DNA from: an uncultured Flavobacteriales bacterium | GTDB lineage: Bacteria; Bacteroidota; Bacteroidia; Flavobacteriales_D; Crocinitomicaceae | Direction of reading: 5' to 3' | NCBI GenBank assembly: GCA_903935095.1 | Contig: CAIZQH010000013.1 | Span: 54,214-118,213, forward strand | Length of the DNA: 64,000 nucleotides | Part shown: positions 25,846 to 35,308 of the stretch, piece after piece | Numbering within the stretch: position 1 is the first letter of the stretch | Layout of the letters: each line of letters begins with the position of its first letter | Made by a program: the position numbers and the translations under genes | Notes under the pieces: generated by a model | Told to the model about the DNA's origin: nothing | The model's input: the letters and a program-made list of their open reading frames with translations, nothing else | Databases searched by the model: none

Positions 25846-28089
25846 ATGAAATTCACGAACTTATTTGTTATAGCTTCACTTGTAGCTACCTCCTTACAAT
25901 CGCTGCACGCACAATGCACGGTCATTGCAAGTGCTCAAAATACAATCATACCTTGTAATGGATCCACGATTTTAAGTGTTTCCGGAAGTGGAACCAGTCA
26001 AGTGGCGTTTGAAGAGAACTTTAATAATGGCCAACCTATTGGTTGGCAATTTTCCCAAGTCGTTACGATTGCCAATAACACTTGCGGAGTTCCAACACCT
26101 GACGGAAGTGACTTTATGTGGATGGGATCTCAATCTGTTGCTCCTAGAACAATGGCGACGCTCCCATTGGATGTCTCATCTGGCGGAACTGTTTGTTTCG
26201 ATATGCGGTATGCTGTACAAACAGGACCTTCACCATGTGAAGGACCTGATTTACATAGCGAAGGCGTTTACATTCAATATTCCATTGACGCTGGCGCGAC
26301 TTGGAATACGATTCAATATTGGGACCCTTTTCCTGGTAACATTCCCATGTTAACGAATTGGCAAAACTATTGCGTCACCATTCCGCCTGCTGCTCAAACA
26401 AGTGCCACACAATTCAGATGGACTCAATTAAGTGTTTCTAGTGCATTAAATGACCATTGGGGATTGGATAATGTTGTCATTAGTGCGACAGTTCCCAATT
26501 ACAACATTACCTGGTTACATGATGGTTATGCATACGGCCAAGGGATTTATAACGGTGATAACCCAACACCTGTAAGTCCTACAGGACCAACATCTTACGT
26601 CGTAATGATGACGGATAGTATTAGTACTTGCTATGATACAATTACCATTACTGTTAATTATCCACAAATTGACACCACAACGACAATCAATCCAACTTGT
26701 GGAAGTATTAATGGTAGTTTAACAGCTGCATCTTCAGGTGGTGCAGGTGCGTATACCTACAGTATCGGAGGTGCATTTCAGACCTCTGGAACCTTTACTA
26801 ATTTGGACACAGCAGTTTATACCATTATTATGGTCGATCAAAACAACTGTTCTGATACCATGATCGCCACATTAGACGGTGTAGATTCCTTGCAAATTGT
26901 CAACTTAAGCTCTATTACTACCACGTGTGGACTAAATAATGGTGTCATTGATTTTGATGTTGTAGGCGGAACTCCTATCTTTCAATACAGTATTTATGCG
27001 GATACAACCTTTTCTTCAACGATCAACTTTATTAATTTGCCGCCAGGAGTTTACCCCATTTACGTAGTAGATCAAAATGGTTGCTTCGATACAGAGTCCA
27101 TTGAGATTTTCCCTTCAACGAATCCAAATATCGACAATTTCAGTTCAAATTTGGAGTTTTGTAGTCTTTCGGATGGTGAAATCAGCTCATCAACTTCTTT
27201 GGGAATTACCCCCTACCAGTTCGTTATTTATCAAGGAAGCAATTTGATTGCAACCAATGGAACGGGGAACTTTACCGGATTGCAATCCGGAAATTACAGC
27301 CTATTAGTGATCGACCAAATTGGATGTGTGGATAGTGTTGTTGTTACGGTTGATTCAATCCCTGCGCCGATTGCGCCACTTCAAGATACCATACTGTGTA
27401 ACCTAACACTCCAAATAAACGATGTGCTTTCGTACACAGGTTCAAATTGGTCCGCGAATACTCCTTTGATTAATTTCTCTAATGCTGCAGCACAAAACCC
27501 GATAATAACGGCAGACACCGCAGGTATTTATTCCATCACATTAACAGATAGTGTGTGTAACTTTTCGGAAACATTTCAACTAACCTTTGTTGCCGATCCT
27601 TTCACAAAGATTCTCGATACAACACTCTGTATTGGAGAAACACACGTTATTAATGCGTTGGTGCAACCTCAAAATGTTGATTACCTCTGGTCAACAGGAG
27701 CATCAACTTCTGCCATCAGCGTAACAGAGACAGGGAATTATATGGTTACCGCTTCAAATATGTGTGGTGTTTCCATTGATTCTGCAACCATTGAATTCTA
27801 TTTCTGTGATCTAGAATTACCAAATGTATTTACACCAAATGGAGATGGTACAAATGATTATTTTCAGTTACTTTTCTTTGATGGACTTAAAACATTTAGT
27901 TGTACCATCCTAAACCGTTGGGGCCAAACCATTCGCGAATACGATGATCCAGCATTTATGTGGGATGGTAAAGATGAATCTGGAGATGACATATTACAAG
28001 GAGTATATTTCTACATCGTCAAAGCCGTTTCTAATGGAGGAAATGAAATTGTAAAACAAGGAAATGTAACATTAGTGCGTTCTGAGTAA
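25846..28089 (+). CDS. Large surface protein with T9SS type B (gliding-motility-associated) C-terminal domain
   Basis: 747 residues with a signal peptide (MKFTNLFVIASLVATSLQSLHAQ). An N-terminal reelin-like region (about 45-215) contains FEENFNNGQPIGWQFSQ, FMWMGSQS and WGLDNVVIS. Several SprB-like repeats follow (about 270-510), each with CG/CSxxDGxI-type starts and a YxxxVxDQxGC end. The last 90 residues match the type B sorting domain: LPNVFTPNGDGTNDYFQ, LNRWGQTIREYDD, WDGKDESGDDILQGVYFYIV. Type B cargo is exported by T9SS and needs a SprF-type partner, which is not in the window. Confidence 0.85.
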   Translation: MKFTNLFVIASLVATSLQSLHAQCTVIASAQNTIIPCNGSTILSVSGSGTSQVAFEENFNNGQPIGWQFSQVVTIANNTCGVPTPDGSDFMWMGSQSVAPRTMATLPLDVSSGGTVCFDMRYAVQTGPSPCEGPDLHSEGVYIQYSIDAGATWNTIQYWDPFPGNIPMLTNWQNYCVTIPPAAQTSATQFRWTQLSVSSALNDHWGLDNVVISATVPNYNITWLHDGYAYGQGIYNGDNPTPVSPTGPTSYVVMMTDSISTCYDTITITVNYPQIDTTTTINPTCGSINGSLTAASSGGAGAYTYSIGGAFQTSGTFTNLDTAVYTIIMVDQNNCSDTMIATLDGVDSLQIVNLSSITTTCGLNNGVIDFDVVGGTPIFQYSIYADTTFSSTINFINLPPGVYPIYVVDQNGCFDTESIEIFPSTNPNIDNFSSNLEFCSLSDGEISSSTSLGITPYQFVIYQGSNLIATNGTGNFTGLQSGNYSLLVIDQIGCVDSVVVTVDSIPAPIAPLQDTILCNLTLQINDVLSYTGSNWSANTPLINFSNAAAQNPIITADTAGIYSITLTDSVCNFSETFQLTFVADPFTKILDTTLCIGETHVINALVQPQNVDYLWSTGASTSAISVTETGNYMVTASNMCGVSIDSATIEFYFCDLELPNVFTPNGDGTNDYFQLLFFDGLKTFSCTILNRWGQTIREYDDPAFMWDGKDESGDDILQGVYFYIVKAVSNGGNEIVKQGNVTLVRSE

Positions 28090-28103
28090 TTCGCGATAAT
28101 TCC

Positions 28104-28111
28104 TATCTTTA
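28104..28111 (+). promoter_or_regulatory. Near-consensus -7 element TATCTTTA 3 nt before a GTG start
   Basis: TATCTTTA differs from TAnnTTTG only in its last base. Three bases separate it from the GTG at 28115. Confidence 0.35.
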
Positions 28112-28114
28112 CAC

Positions 28115-29992
28115 GTGCTTAAACTAAAACAAAATACGCCAAGATGGGTAATCGTTCTCCTCGACTTAATTATCCACCTTTTTGCGCTCTCATTTGCTTA
28201 TGTAATCCGTTTTGATTTAAAGGCGGACATTTCTCTGATTCAATCCGAGTGGGAAATACTTTCTAAATCCCTTTGGTTCATTGTCCTGGTTAAACTCTTG
28301 GTTTTTTACCTTTTTCAGATCCACAAAGGACTCGTTCGCTATACTTCTACGGAAGACCTGAAACGAATATTATTGGCAGAATTAACGTGCTCCGTGTTAT
28401 TTTTAATTGCTGGATTGATTCGTTTGTTTCAACTGGATGGTGTCTTCCTTTTTCCTATGTCGGTATTGATCATGGAGTTCTTGGCAAGTGTGACTTTTAT
28501 TGTCGGTGGAAGATTTGTCATCAAATTGCTGTACCTAGAGACGATGAAAGATAAAGGGCAGAAAGAATTTGTGATTATCTATGGAGCTGGGGTATCCGGT
28601 TTAATTACGAAGCGCACCCTAGAAAAAGATACAAGAAACCAGCAAGTAAGCGTTGCCTTCATCGACGATAATGAGAAATTAAATGGTTCTCGAATTGAAG
28701 GGATCCGCGTTTTTAGCACAAGAGATTTAGCTAAAATCAGAGAGGAATTCCATGCGAACACCTTGATTGTTGCCATTCAAAATCCAGACGGAGAAAAACT
28801 TCAAAGGGTTTTGGACAAAGCCATTTCCCTAAAGATGGAGGTACAAAAAGTGCCAAATCCAAAAAGTTGGACGAATGGTTCCTTTAGTACACGTCAATTA
28901 AAAAAAATCAGGATTGAAGATTTGCTTGGTAGAGAAACCATTGACTTACCAAATAAGCAACTTTCTGCAGAAATATCTACTTCCACTATTTTAGTGAGTG
29001 GAGCAGCCGGATCCATTGGAAGTGGCTTAGTTCAACAAATTGCTTCATTTAATCCGAAACGAATTATTCTATTAGACCAAGCTGAATCGCCGTTATATGA
29101 TTTGCAATTTGAATTAAACCAACATTTTTCAGACCTGCGATTCGAAGTCGTCATGGGAGACATTTGTAATAAAGAGCGAATGTACAAGCTATTTCAAACA
29201 ACTAAGCCAGACATCGTTTTTCATGCTGCAGCCTATAAGCATGTCCCAATGATGGAGTTGAATCCGGCTGAAGCCGCACATACAAATGTCAAAGGAACTA
29301 AAATTCTTGCCGATTTATCGATGGAGTTTGGTGTAAAGAAATTCATCATGATTTCTACGGATAAGGCCGTGAATCCAACAAATGTGATGGGTGCATCAAA
29401 ACGCATTGCAGAGATGTACGTTCAAAAATTAAATGAACAACAAAAAACACAGTTCATTACCACGCGCTTTGGAAATGTCCTGGGTTCCAATGGTTCCGTC
29501 ATCCCCCTATTTCAAAAACAAATTGAAAATGGCGGCCCTGTGACCGTTACAGACGAGCGTATCACCCGGTTTTTCATGACAATCCCTGAAGCTTGTCAAC
29601 TTGTACTAGAAGCGGCAATAATGGGGAAAGGTGGAGAGATCTTCGTGTTTGAAATGGGTCAGTCGGTGAAAATTGTGGACCTTGCAAAAAAAATGATCCA
29701 ACTTTCTGGACTTGAAATTGGAAAAGATATTGAACTTGAATTTACTGGATTACGTCCAGGTGAAAAATTATTCGAGGAGTTATTAGCGAATGAGGAAAAT
29801 ACCATTCCAACCCACCATCAGAAAATCTTGATTGCTAATACCCGCGTCGAAACAGCCGAACAGATGCAACGTATACAAACTCTGGTAGAACTTTGTGTTC
29901 AGCAAGATAATACGGCGATTGTTACTCAAATGAAAAAGATTGTTCCTGAATTCATCAGTAACAACTCCGAATATCAAAAACTAGACAAATGA
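28115..29992 (+). CDS. CapD/WbpM-type nucleoside-diphosphate-sugar epimerase/dehydratase
   Basis: 625 residues with a GTG start. Four N-terminal membrane helices (1-140) are followed by a first nucleotide-binding domain (VIIYGAGVSGLITKRTL, near 155) and a second extended SDR domain beginning near 285 (ILVSGAAGSIGSGLVQQI). Active-site region: YKHVPMMELNPAEAA, then STDKAVNPTNVMGASKR, as in the long FlaA1/WbpM/CapD group with membrane anchors. These enzymes make 4,6-dehydrated UDP-sugars for surface polysaccharide or glycoprotein. It is followed by a thioesterase with a 4-bp overlap. Confidence 0.88.
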   Translation: MLKLKQNTPRWVIVLLDLIIHLFALSFAYVIRFDLKADISLIQSEWEILSKSLWFIVLVKLLVFYLFQIHKGLVRYTSTEDLKRILLAELTCSVLFLIAGLIRLFQLDGVFLFPMSVLIMEFLASVTFIVGGRFVIKLLYLETMKDKGQKEFVIIYGAGVSGLITKRTLEKDTRNQQVSVAFIDDNEKLNGSRIEGIRVFSTRDLAKIREEFHANTLIVAIQNPDGEKLQRVLDKAISLKMEVQKVPNPKSWTNGSFSTRQLKKIRIEDLLGRETIDLPNKQLSAEISTSTILVSGAAGSIGSGLVQQIASFNPKRIILLDQAESPLYDLQFELNQHFSDLRFEVVMGDICNKERMYKLFQTTKPDIVFHAAAYKHVPMMELNPAEAAHTNVKGTKILADLSMEFGVKKFIMISTDKAVNPTNVMGASKRIAEMYVQKLNEQQKTQFITTRFGNVLGSNGSVIPLFQKQIENGGPVTVTDERITRFFMTIPEACQLVLEAAIMGKGGEIFVFEMGQSVKIVDLAKKMIQLSGLEIGKDIELEFTGLRPGEKLFEELLANEENTIPTHHQKILIANTRVETAEQMQRIQTLVELCVQQDNTAIVTQMKKIVPEFISNNSEYQKLDK

Positions 29993-30381
29993 TCTCTCCA
30001 GCGCGTATTCACGTCCGCTTAACTGATTTGGATATTTTAGGCCACGTCAATAATGCTATGTATTTAACGTATTTCGAAATTGCACGCATGCATTACTTTT
30101 CTGCGTTGGTTGGTAATCATTGGAATTGGATGGAGGAGGGAGTTGTGCTTGTAAAAAACGAAGTCGAATACCTAAAACCTATCTTGATTCACGACATACC
30201 CTTTGTCAAGGTGCATTTAGTTCAAATGGGAACAAAAAGCTTTACTTTAGGTTATGAAATCATGGTAAACGACCAACTTGTCACAACGGGATTATCCGTT
30301 TTGGTAGCTTTTAATTCTAAGACACAGTCGACCATCGAAATTCCTGAGAAAATGAAAGAAGCGATTCAAAAAATAGCGTAA
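29989..30381 (+). CDS. 4HBT hotdog-fold acyl-CoA thioesterase
   Basis: 130 residues. It has the 4-hydroxybenzoyl-CoA/FcbC-type pattern: RLTDLDILGHVNNAMYLTYF, with Asp at the catalytic position and EIARMHYF. The stop of the sugar-modifying gene overlaps its ATG (ATGA). Substrate unknown; related proteins in Bacteroidota release fatty acids from acyl-CoA or acyl-ACP. Confidence 0.85.
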   Translation: MISPARIHVRLTDLDILGHVNNAMYLTYFEIARMHYFSALVGNHWNWMEEGVVLVKNEVEYLKPILIHDIPFVKVHLVQMGTKSFTLGYEIMVNDQLVTTGLSVLVAFNSKTQSTIEIPEKMKEAIQKIA

Positions 30382-30408
30382 CTTTCTCTTGGCTTTAATC
30401 TTCTTTGA

Positions 30409-31380
30409 ATGAAACATTGCGTGCTTCTTTTCATTTGCTTCCTGCGCACTGCATCCCTTTATAGTCAGGATGAGAGTCCTTGTGGAAATAAAATCCATAG
30501 ATGTGATTTTCGAACGATTAAAAACTGTTACAGTCTACTTTCTTTTGATGATCAGCGAAACATGTATGTCATGAAACGCGATTTCGCGACACCATATACT
30601 GGGACATGTGTTACCTGTCATCAAAATGGGAATCTTGAGGAATCTTTGAATATCATTGATGGATTTCGCCATGGAATTGATACATCATATTATAGCGATG
30701 GCTGCCGACAATCCATACAGTCCTTCTCCATGGGAAAACTAAATGGGAAGAGCACCGTTTTCTATGAGTCAGGGAAAAAGGAACGAGAAATCAACCATGT
30801 GAACAATTTACTTCAAGGCACTTACATTCTTTTCGAGGACAATGAACGAAACGACACCATTGAATTACATTCATACAAAAACAACTTAATGGATGGCGTT
30901 CAAAAGTTTTACTACCGTGAATCCAAACTTGGAAAAATGGTTTTTTACAAGTCCGGTCTACAAGATGGCCCACACATTACCTATACAGATTCTGGAAAAG
31001 TTGAAATGCGTCTGAGTTACAAACAAGGAAAAAAAGACGGGAAATGGATTTACTATTATGAAAGTGGCAAAGATGCGCACATAGAAAATTGGTCAAATGG
31101 TTTAAAAAATGGGGAATTTAAAACCGTCGATGAAAAAGGAATGATTTTACAACAATCCTTTTTTAAGAATAACATTCCAGATGGGAAACACTCAGAGTAT
31201 TATCCCGATGGGAAATTAAAATATCAAGCACTTTACTCAAGTAAAGGTGAAAAATTAGAAGAATTTAGCATCGACCAATTTGGAGTGAAAACAGAACTTT
31301 TCAAAAAAATCGAAAAACCCAAAAAAGGAGGTCCAAAAAAGGCTGCTGAAATTTCCGATGAAAAAATAGATGAACATTAA
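30409..31380 (+). CDS. Secreted MORN/YwqK-type repeat protein
   Basis: 323 residues. Signal peptide (MKHCVLLFICFLRTASLYSQ), then a short Cys-containing region (SPCGNKIHRCDF, CVTCHQNG), then tandem repeats of about 23 residues: GFRHGIDTSYYSDG, GKLNGKSTVFYESGKKE, GVQKFYYRESK, GPHITYTDSGKVEM, GKWIYYYESGKD, GEFKTVDEKG, GKHSEYYPDGKLKY. The C-terminus is Lys-rich (KKIEKPKKGGPKKAAE). It is the second member of the family seen at 1-1792. No toxin partner is adjacent, so the YwqK antitoxin label is only a family name. The stop overlaps the convergent TauE gene by 4 bp (TTAA). Confidence 0.82.
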   Translation: MKHCVLLFICFLRTASLYSQDESPCGNKIHRCDFRTIKNCYSLLSFDDQRNMYVMKRDFATPYTGTCVTCHQNGNLEESLNIIDGFRHGIDTSYYSDGCRQSIQSFSMGKLNGKSTVFYESGKKEREINHVNNLLQGTYILFEDNERNDTIELHSYKNNLMDGVQKFYYRESKLGKMVFYKSGLQDGPHITYTDSGKVEMRLSYKQGKKDGKWIYYYESGKDAHIENWSNGLKNGEFKTVDEKGMILQQSFFKNNIPDGKHSEYYPDGKLKYQALYSSKGEKLEEFSIDQFGVKTELFKKIEKPKKGGPKKAAEISDEKIDEH

Positions 31381-32144
31381 ATCCCACCCAGTAGAATAAG
31401 TACACTCATTCCACTTAAAAACAAAGCCACCATCCACTTGATGAATCCATAAGAAACTTTATTTAAGTATCTTTTCCCTAATATAGATCCAAGAAATGCT
31501 GAAATCGCTCCAAGAAATAAAAAGGAAAAATTTAACTCCTTCCAATCTGTGGTTGTCGAGTAAATGGAAATTCTCGAAACATCGATGCACAGGGAAATCA
31601 GCACACTCGTTGCAACAAAAAGCTGTTTATCTATGGTTACTTTGGACAAGATAGCAGAACGTAATGCACCTTGATGTCCGGAAAAACCACCAAAAAACCC
31701 ACTTAAGAGTCCGCCTAAAGGCAAAAAGTACCGGGAATTGGAAAAGGGAAATCGAATAGACTTCCATTCAAAGACAACGAAGATAAGCATGAGTACTCCG
31801 ATGAAGAAAGAAACGTAACTGATGTCTTTTCCTTCCCAAATCGGCGATGAATAAAAGATTCCTGCGTTTCCTACCCATAACAACAGGCTCGCTCCTAAAA
31901 TCGCCCCGATTAATGCTGGAACTCCAAATCGCTTGAAAAGGGAGAAATCTAGGTGTTTCGACATCAAGGACATTTTGAGGACATTATTGGCAAAGTGAAC
32001 GATTGCCGTAGCTAAAATAGCAAGCTCAATAGGGAAATACAGACTAAAAACAGGCAAAAGAATCGTGCCTAAACCGAAGCCTGAAAAAAAGGTCGCAAAA
32101 GATCCTATTAAACAAACCACTACAATACTGATTTCACTTTCCAT
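31377..32144 (-). CDS. TauE/SafE-family exporter, second copy
   Basis: 255 residues from ATG 32144, which opens directly into a hydrophobic helix (MESEISIVVVCLIGSFATFF). An upstream in-frame start overlaps the divergent aldolase gene. Two-fold repeat: FFSGFGLGTILLPVFSLYF (near 19) and LLSGFFGGFSGHQGALRSAIL (near 150). Some relatives export sulfite or sulfoacetate. Unlike the copy at 4089 it has no sulfur-enzyme neighbour, so its substrate is unclear. Confidence 0.83.
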   Translation of the reverse strand: MESEISIVVVCLIGSFATFFSGFGLGTILLPVFSLYFPIELAILATAIVHFANNVLKMSLMSKHLDFSLFKRFGVPALIGAILGASLLLWVGNAGIFYSSPIWEGKDISYVSFFIGVLMLIFVVFEWKSIRFPFSNSRYFLPLGGLLSGFFGGFSGHQGALRSAILSKVTIDKQLFVATSVLISLCIDVSRISIYSTTTDWKELNFSFLFLGAISAFLGSILGKRYLNKVSYGFIKWMVALFLSGMSVLILLGGI

Positions 32145-32150
32145 TTTCCT

Positions 32151-32158
32151 TATTTTTG
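32151..32158 (+). promoter_or_regulatory. Promoter -7 element TATTTTTG of the aldolase gene
   Basis: An exact TAnnTTTG, 15 nt before ATG 32174. It makes an upstream start at 32156 unlikely. Confidence 0.55.
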
Positions 32159-32173
32159 TTAAAAATATTAAGA

Positions 32174-33196
32174 ATGATTGATTTTCGAAGTGATACGGTG
32201 ACAAAACCGAGTGCAGCCATGAAGGATGCGATGTTTTCCGCAGAAGTTGGGGATGATGTTTTTGGAGAAGATCCAAGCATTATCGCACTGGAAACGTATG
32301 CCGCTCGGTTGTTTGGAAAAGAGGCCGGACTTTTCTGTTCTTCCGGAACACAAACCAATCAAATTGCGATTAATGTTCATGTGCAACCAGGTGGAGAGGT
32401 TATTTGTCACGAAGAAAGTCACATCTATAAATATGAAGGTGGAGGAATTGCTAAAAATAGCGGTGCTTCTGTTCGTTTATTAAAAGGCGATCGTGGACGC
32501 ATTGACGCGAAAACAATAGAACAATGGATAAATCCACCCTTGGATGTACATTTTCCATTAACGCAACTGGTCTCTTTGGAGGATACCGCCAATCGCGGTG
32601 GTGGTGCTGTTTATGATTTTAAAAAAATTACCGAAATCAAACACCTGTGCGATAAACTTGGACTTCCATTGCATCTTGATGGAGCGAGAGTCTGTAATGC
32701 ATTAGCTGTAAATCAAATGGATTCTGCACTATATGGCTCCGCATTTGATTCGATCAGTATTTGCTTATCCAAAGGACTCGGTGCACCCGTTGGATCTGTG
32801 CTTGTTGGCTCACGCGAATTTATTCACAAAGCACGTCGCGTTCGAAAAGTGATGGGCGGAGGAATGCGTCAGGCTGGAATTATTGCAGCCGGTGGACTTT
32901 ACGCCTTAACACACCATCGCGGACGACTAACCGAGGACCATCATCATGCAAAGCAACTCGAAGAAACCTTTTTAAAACAAGATTGGGTGGAAAACGTTCT
33001 TGGCGTGGAAACAAACATCGTTGTGGTTCAATTAAAAAATGCCGCTAAACGAGATGAGATCTTGGCACAGTTTATGTCATTTGGGATTCTCGCCATGGCC
33101 TTTGGTCCGGGAATGCTACGATTCGTGACACACCTCGATGTTTCTTCATCGAATATTGATTTTACGTGCGAGAAGATTGGAATGATTACAGATTGA
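32174..33196 (+). CDS. ltaE: Low-specificity L-threonine aldolase (PLP-dependent)
   Basis: 340 residues from ATG 32174 (MIDFRSDTVTKPS, the conserved opening of the family). The PLP lysine lies in CLSKGLGAPVGS; upstream motifs include GDDVFGEDPSI, CHEESHIYKYEGGG and LHLDGARVCNAL, all typical. The enzyme splits threonine or allo-threonine to glycine and acetaldehyde. Glycine could feed the glycine-lipid pathway suggested by glsAB, but this is only a possibility. Confidence 0.9.
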   Translation: MIDFRSDTVTKPSAAMKDAMFSAEVGDDVFGEDPSIIALETYAARLFGKEAGLFCSSGTQTNQIAINVHVQPGGEVICHEESHIYKYEGGGIAKNSGASVRLLKGDRGRIDAKTIEQWINPPLDVHFPLTQLVSLEDTANRGGGAVYDFKKITEIKHLCDKLGLPLHLDGARVCNALAVNQMDSALYGSAFDSISICLSKGLGAPVGSVLVGSREFIHKARRVRKVMGGGMRQAGIIAAGGLYALTHHRGRLTEDHHHAKQLEETFLKQDWVENVLGVETNIVVVQLKNAAKRDEILAQFMSFGILAMAFGPGMLRFVTHLDVSSSNIDFTCEKIGMITD

Positions 33197-33246
33197 GAAA
33201 CGGAGCGGAGAGCGAGAGCGAGAGCAATTAGCACATTAAATTCGTT

Positions 33247-35289
33247 ATGATGCAAAAAATACATTTCTTTTTATTTCTATTGCTTGGACTAACTTTGGTT
33301 TCATGGAGTCAAGATGATCCCTGTGGTACTAATGATAAAAAGATTCGGAAACTTTTGACGGAAGCACTAGCGGCTAATGATTTCAATAGTCAAACCACTC
33401 AATTTGGCGAGCTGATGCGAAAATATCCCAATCATGCGGAAAGTTATTACTACTATGCACAATTGTGCTACCAGCAAGCGAGTTTCAAGTTGAAAGTCGA
33501 TCCGAATTCAGCTGAAGGAGAAGGACTTTTGAAGAAAGCCATTTTATTCTACCAAACAACGACGCAAAAGTGTCCAAGTTTTCATTCAGATTGCTACTAT
33601 TACTGCGGAAAAGTTCTGTACAACTATGGCGAGGACCAAAAAGCACTTCCGTTTTTAGAGAAATTCCTGGTTTTCGATAGCATCAATCCGAGCGGACTTT
33701 CAGAGAGCTACACGACTCAAAAAGCTGAAATAAAAAACATTGTGGATGACCTGAAGTTTCAACAGGAGCTTGTAGAAAATCCTGTACCCTTTATTCCGAA
33801 AAAAGTGGGAGGAGTCAGTTCCCAATTGGATGAATATTTCCCCATGATTTCTCCGGACAACGATTTGCTTTTCTACACACGCAAAGTAGACCGCACCAAT
33901 TTAGGGGACATTGCCACGAACATTCGCGAAGAGTTCACCATTTCAGAGCGCGGCGCATCGGATGTCCTTTACTCTATTGGAGCTCCCCTACCTCAACCGT
34001 TTAACAATGGCAGCTTTTACAATTATGGAACAGCCTCTTTGTCCGTAGATAATCGCGAGATGATTATTTGTGCCTGTAAAGTGGAAAAGGTGTACAATAA
34101 AGACTATTTGAATTGTGATTTGTATACGACCACTTATACCCGAAGTGGCAGAGGTGGGAATGATTTCAAATGGACACCGTTAGTAAATATGGGTCCAAAC
34201 ATCAATACGAAGGACGGATGGGAAGCTCAGCCCTCTCTATCCGCAGATGGTAAACTTTTATTTTTCGCCACTTTGCGCAAAGGATCGAGGGATAATGACA
34301 TTTATTTCTCCGAAAAACAAGCGGACGGAACATGGAGTGCCGCGAAACCCTTTGATGTGATAAACACAGCAGCGAAGGACAAGAGTCCTTTTTTCCATCA
34401 AGATGGAGAAACACTTTACTTTGTTTCGACGAGCACGAATTCACGGAAAGGTCTCGGTGGATTGGACATTTTTTACATCCGTAAAGATGGCGATAAATGG
34501 ACCGAACCAAAGAATATCGGTTATCCCATCAATTCTCCACAAGATGAACTTGGACTTTTCGTTTCAACAAGTGGAAAAGTTGCTTATTTTTCTACAGCGA
34601 AGGATGGCAATTGGAACATTTATGCTTTTGACTTATATGAGGACGCTCGTCCGAAGGAAGTGGTCATTCTACGTGGCGAATTAAAAGATGAATCCGGAAA
34701 TGCGGTGAGCAACGCAAGTATTGACATCACCTATAACGAAACTGGAGAAACGGTCAATTTCAAGGTCAATGCGGAGGACGGGAAATACGCTACGGTAGTG
34801 AAAGTGGACCAAAAGCAGGATATCACCCTTTCCGTTAATAAAGAAAATTTCGCTTTTCAAGCACAAACCGTGAGCAGTGATCAATTGCAGAACCGCAGTG
34901 AGCGACATGTGGAAGTCAAAGCGATGCAAGTCGACAGTTTAGTTGCCGGAAAACCCTACACGATCGCCGACATTCTGTATTCGACCGATTCCTACGAATT
35001 AAACAAAGCAGCGCAGGTCATACTGAATGGATTCGCGAAGTATTTACTTTCCAATCCAAACTTAAACATCCGCATAAATGGTCACACCGATGATTTAGGA
35101 AACGAGGACAGTAATTTGCAGCTATCGCAAGCTCGTGCGGAAGAAGTGAAGCGATATTTAACAGATAAAGGGATTTCAGCCGATCGTATGACTGCCAGTG
35201 GCTTTGGGGAAAGCATGCCACGTGTACCCAATGAAGATGCTGAAAGTCGAGCGATGAATCGTCGCACGGAGTTCGAGATTGTGGAATAA
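33247..35289 (+). CDS. OmpA-family outer-membrane protein, PorE-like architecture
   Basis: 680 residues. Signal peptide (MMQKIHFFLFLLLGLTLVSWSQ). Domains in order: tetratricopeptide-like helices (about 35-180), PD40/WD-like beta-propeller blades (about 200-470, with QPSLSADGKLLFFATLR, DKSPFFHQDGETLYFVS and YFSTAKDGNWNIYAF), a carboxypeptidase-regulatory-like domain (about 475-560), and an OmpA peptidoglycan-binding domain at the end (LNIRINGHTDDLGNEDSN near 600, VPNEDAESRAMNRRTEF). This order is that of T9SS PorE, which anchors the secretion complex to peptidoglycan, but PorE is a lipoprotein and no lipobox is present here. Confidence 0.82.
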   Translation: MMQKIHFFLFLLLGLTLVSWSQDDPCGTNDKKIRKLLTEALAANDFNSQTTQFGELMRKYPNHAESYYYYAQLCYQQASFKLKVDPNSAEGEGLLKKAILFYQTTTQKCPSFHSDCYYYCGKVLYNYGEDQKALPFLEKFLVFDSINPSGLSESYTTQKAEIKNIVDDLKFQQELVENPVPFIPKKVGGVSSQLDEYFPMISPDNDLLFYTRKVDRTNLGDIATNIREEFTISERGASDVLYSIGAPLPQPFNNGSFYNYGTASLSVDNREMIICACKVEKVYNKDYLNCDLYTTTYTRSGRGGNDFKWTPLVNMGPNINTKDGWEAQPSLSADGKLLFFATLRKGSRDNDIYFSEKQADGTWSAAKPFDVINTAAKDKSPFFHQDGETLYFVSTSTNSRKGLGGLDIFYIRKDGDKWTEPKNIGYPINSPQDELGLFVSTSGKVAYFSTAKDGNWNIYAFDLYEDARPKEVVILRGELKDESGNAVSNASIDITYNETGETVNFKVNAEDGKYATVVKVDQKQDITLSVNKENFAFQAQTVSSDQLQNRSERHVEVKAMQVDSLVAGKPYTIADILYSTDSYELNKAAQVILNGFAKYLLSNPNLNIRINGHTDDLGNEDSNLQLSQARAEEVKRYLTDKGISADRMTASGFGESMPRVPNEDAESRAMNRRTEFEIVE

Positions 35290-35308
35290 TGAACGTTTTA
35301 AAGTACAC

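Noticed and set aside
30409..31380. Toxin-antitoxin pair around the YwqK protein
   Set aside because: The neighbours are a thioesterase and a TauE exporter; no small toxin gene is present.
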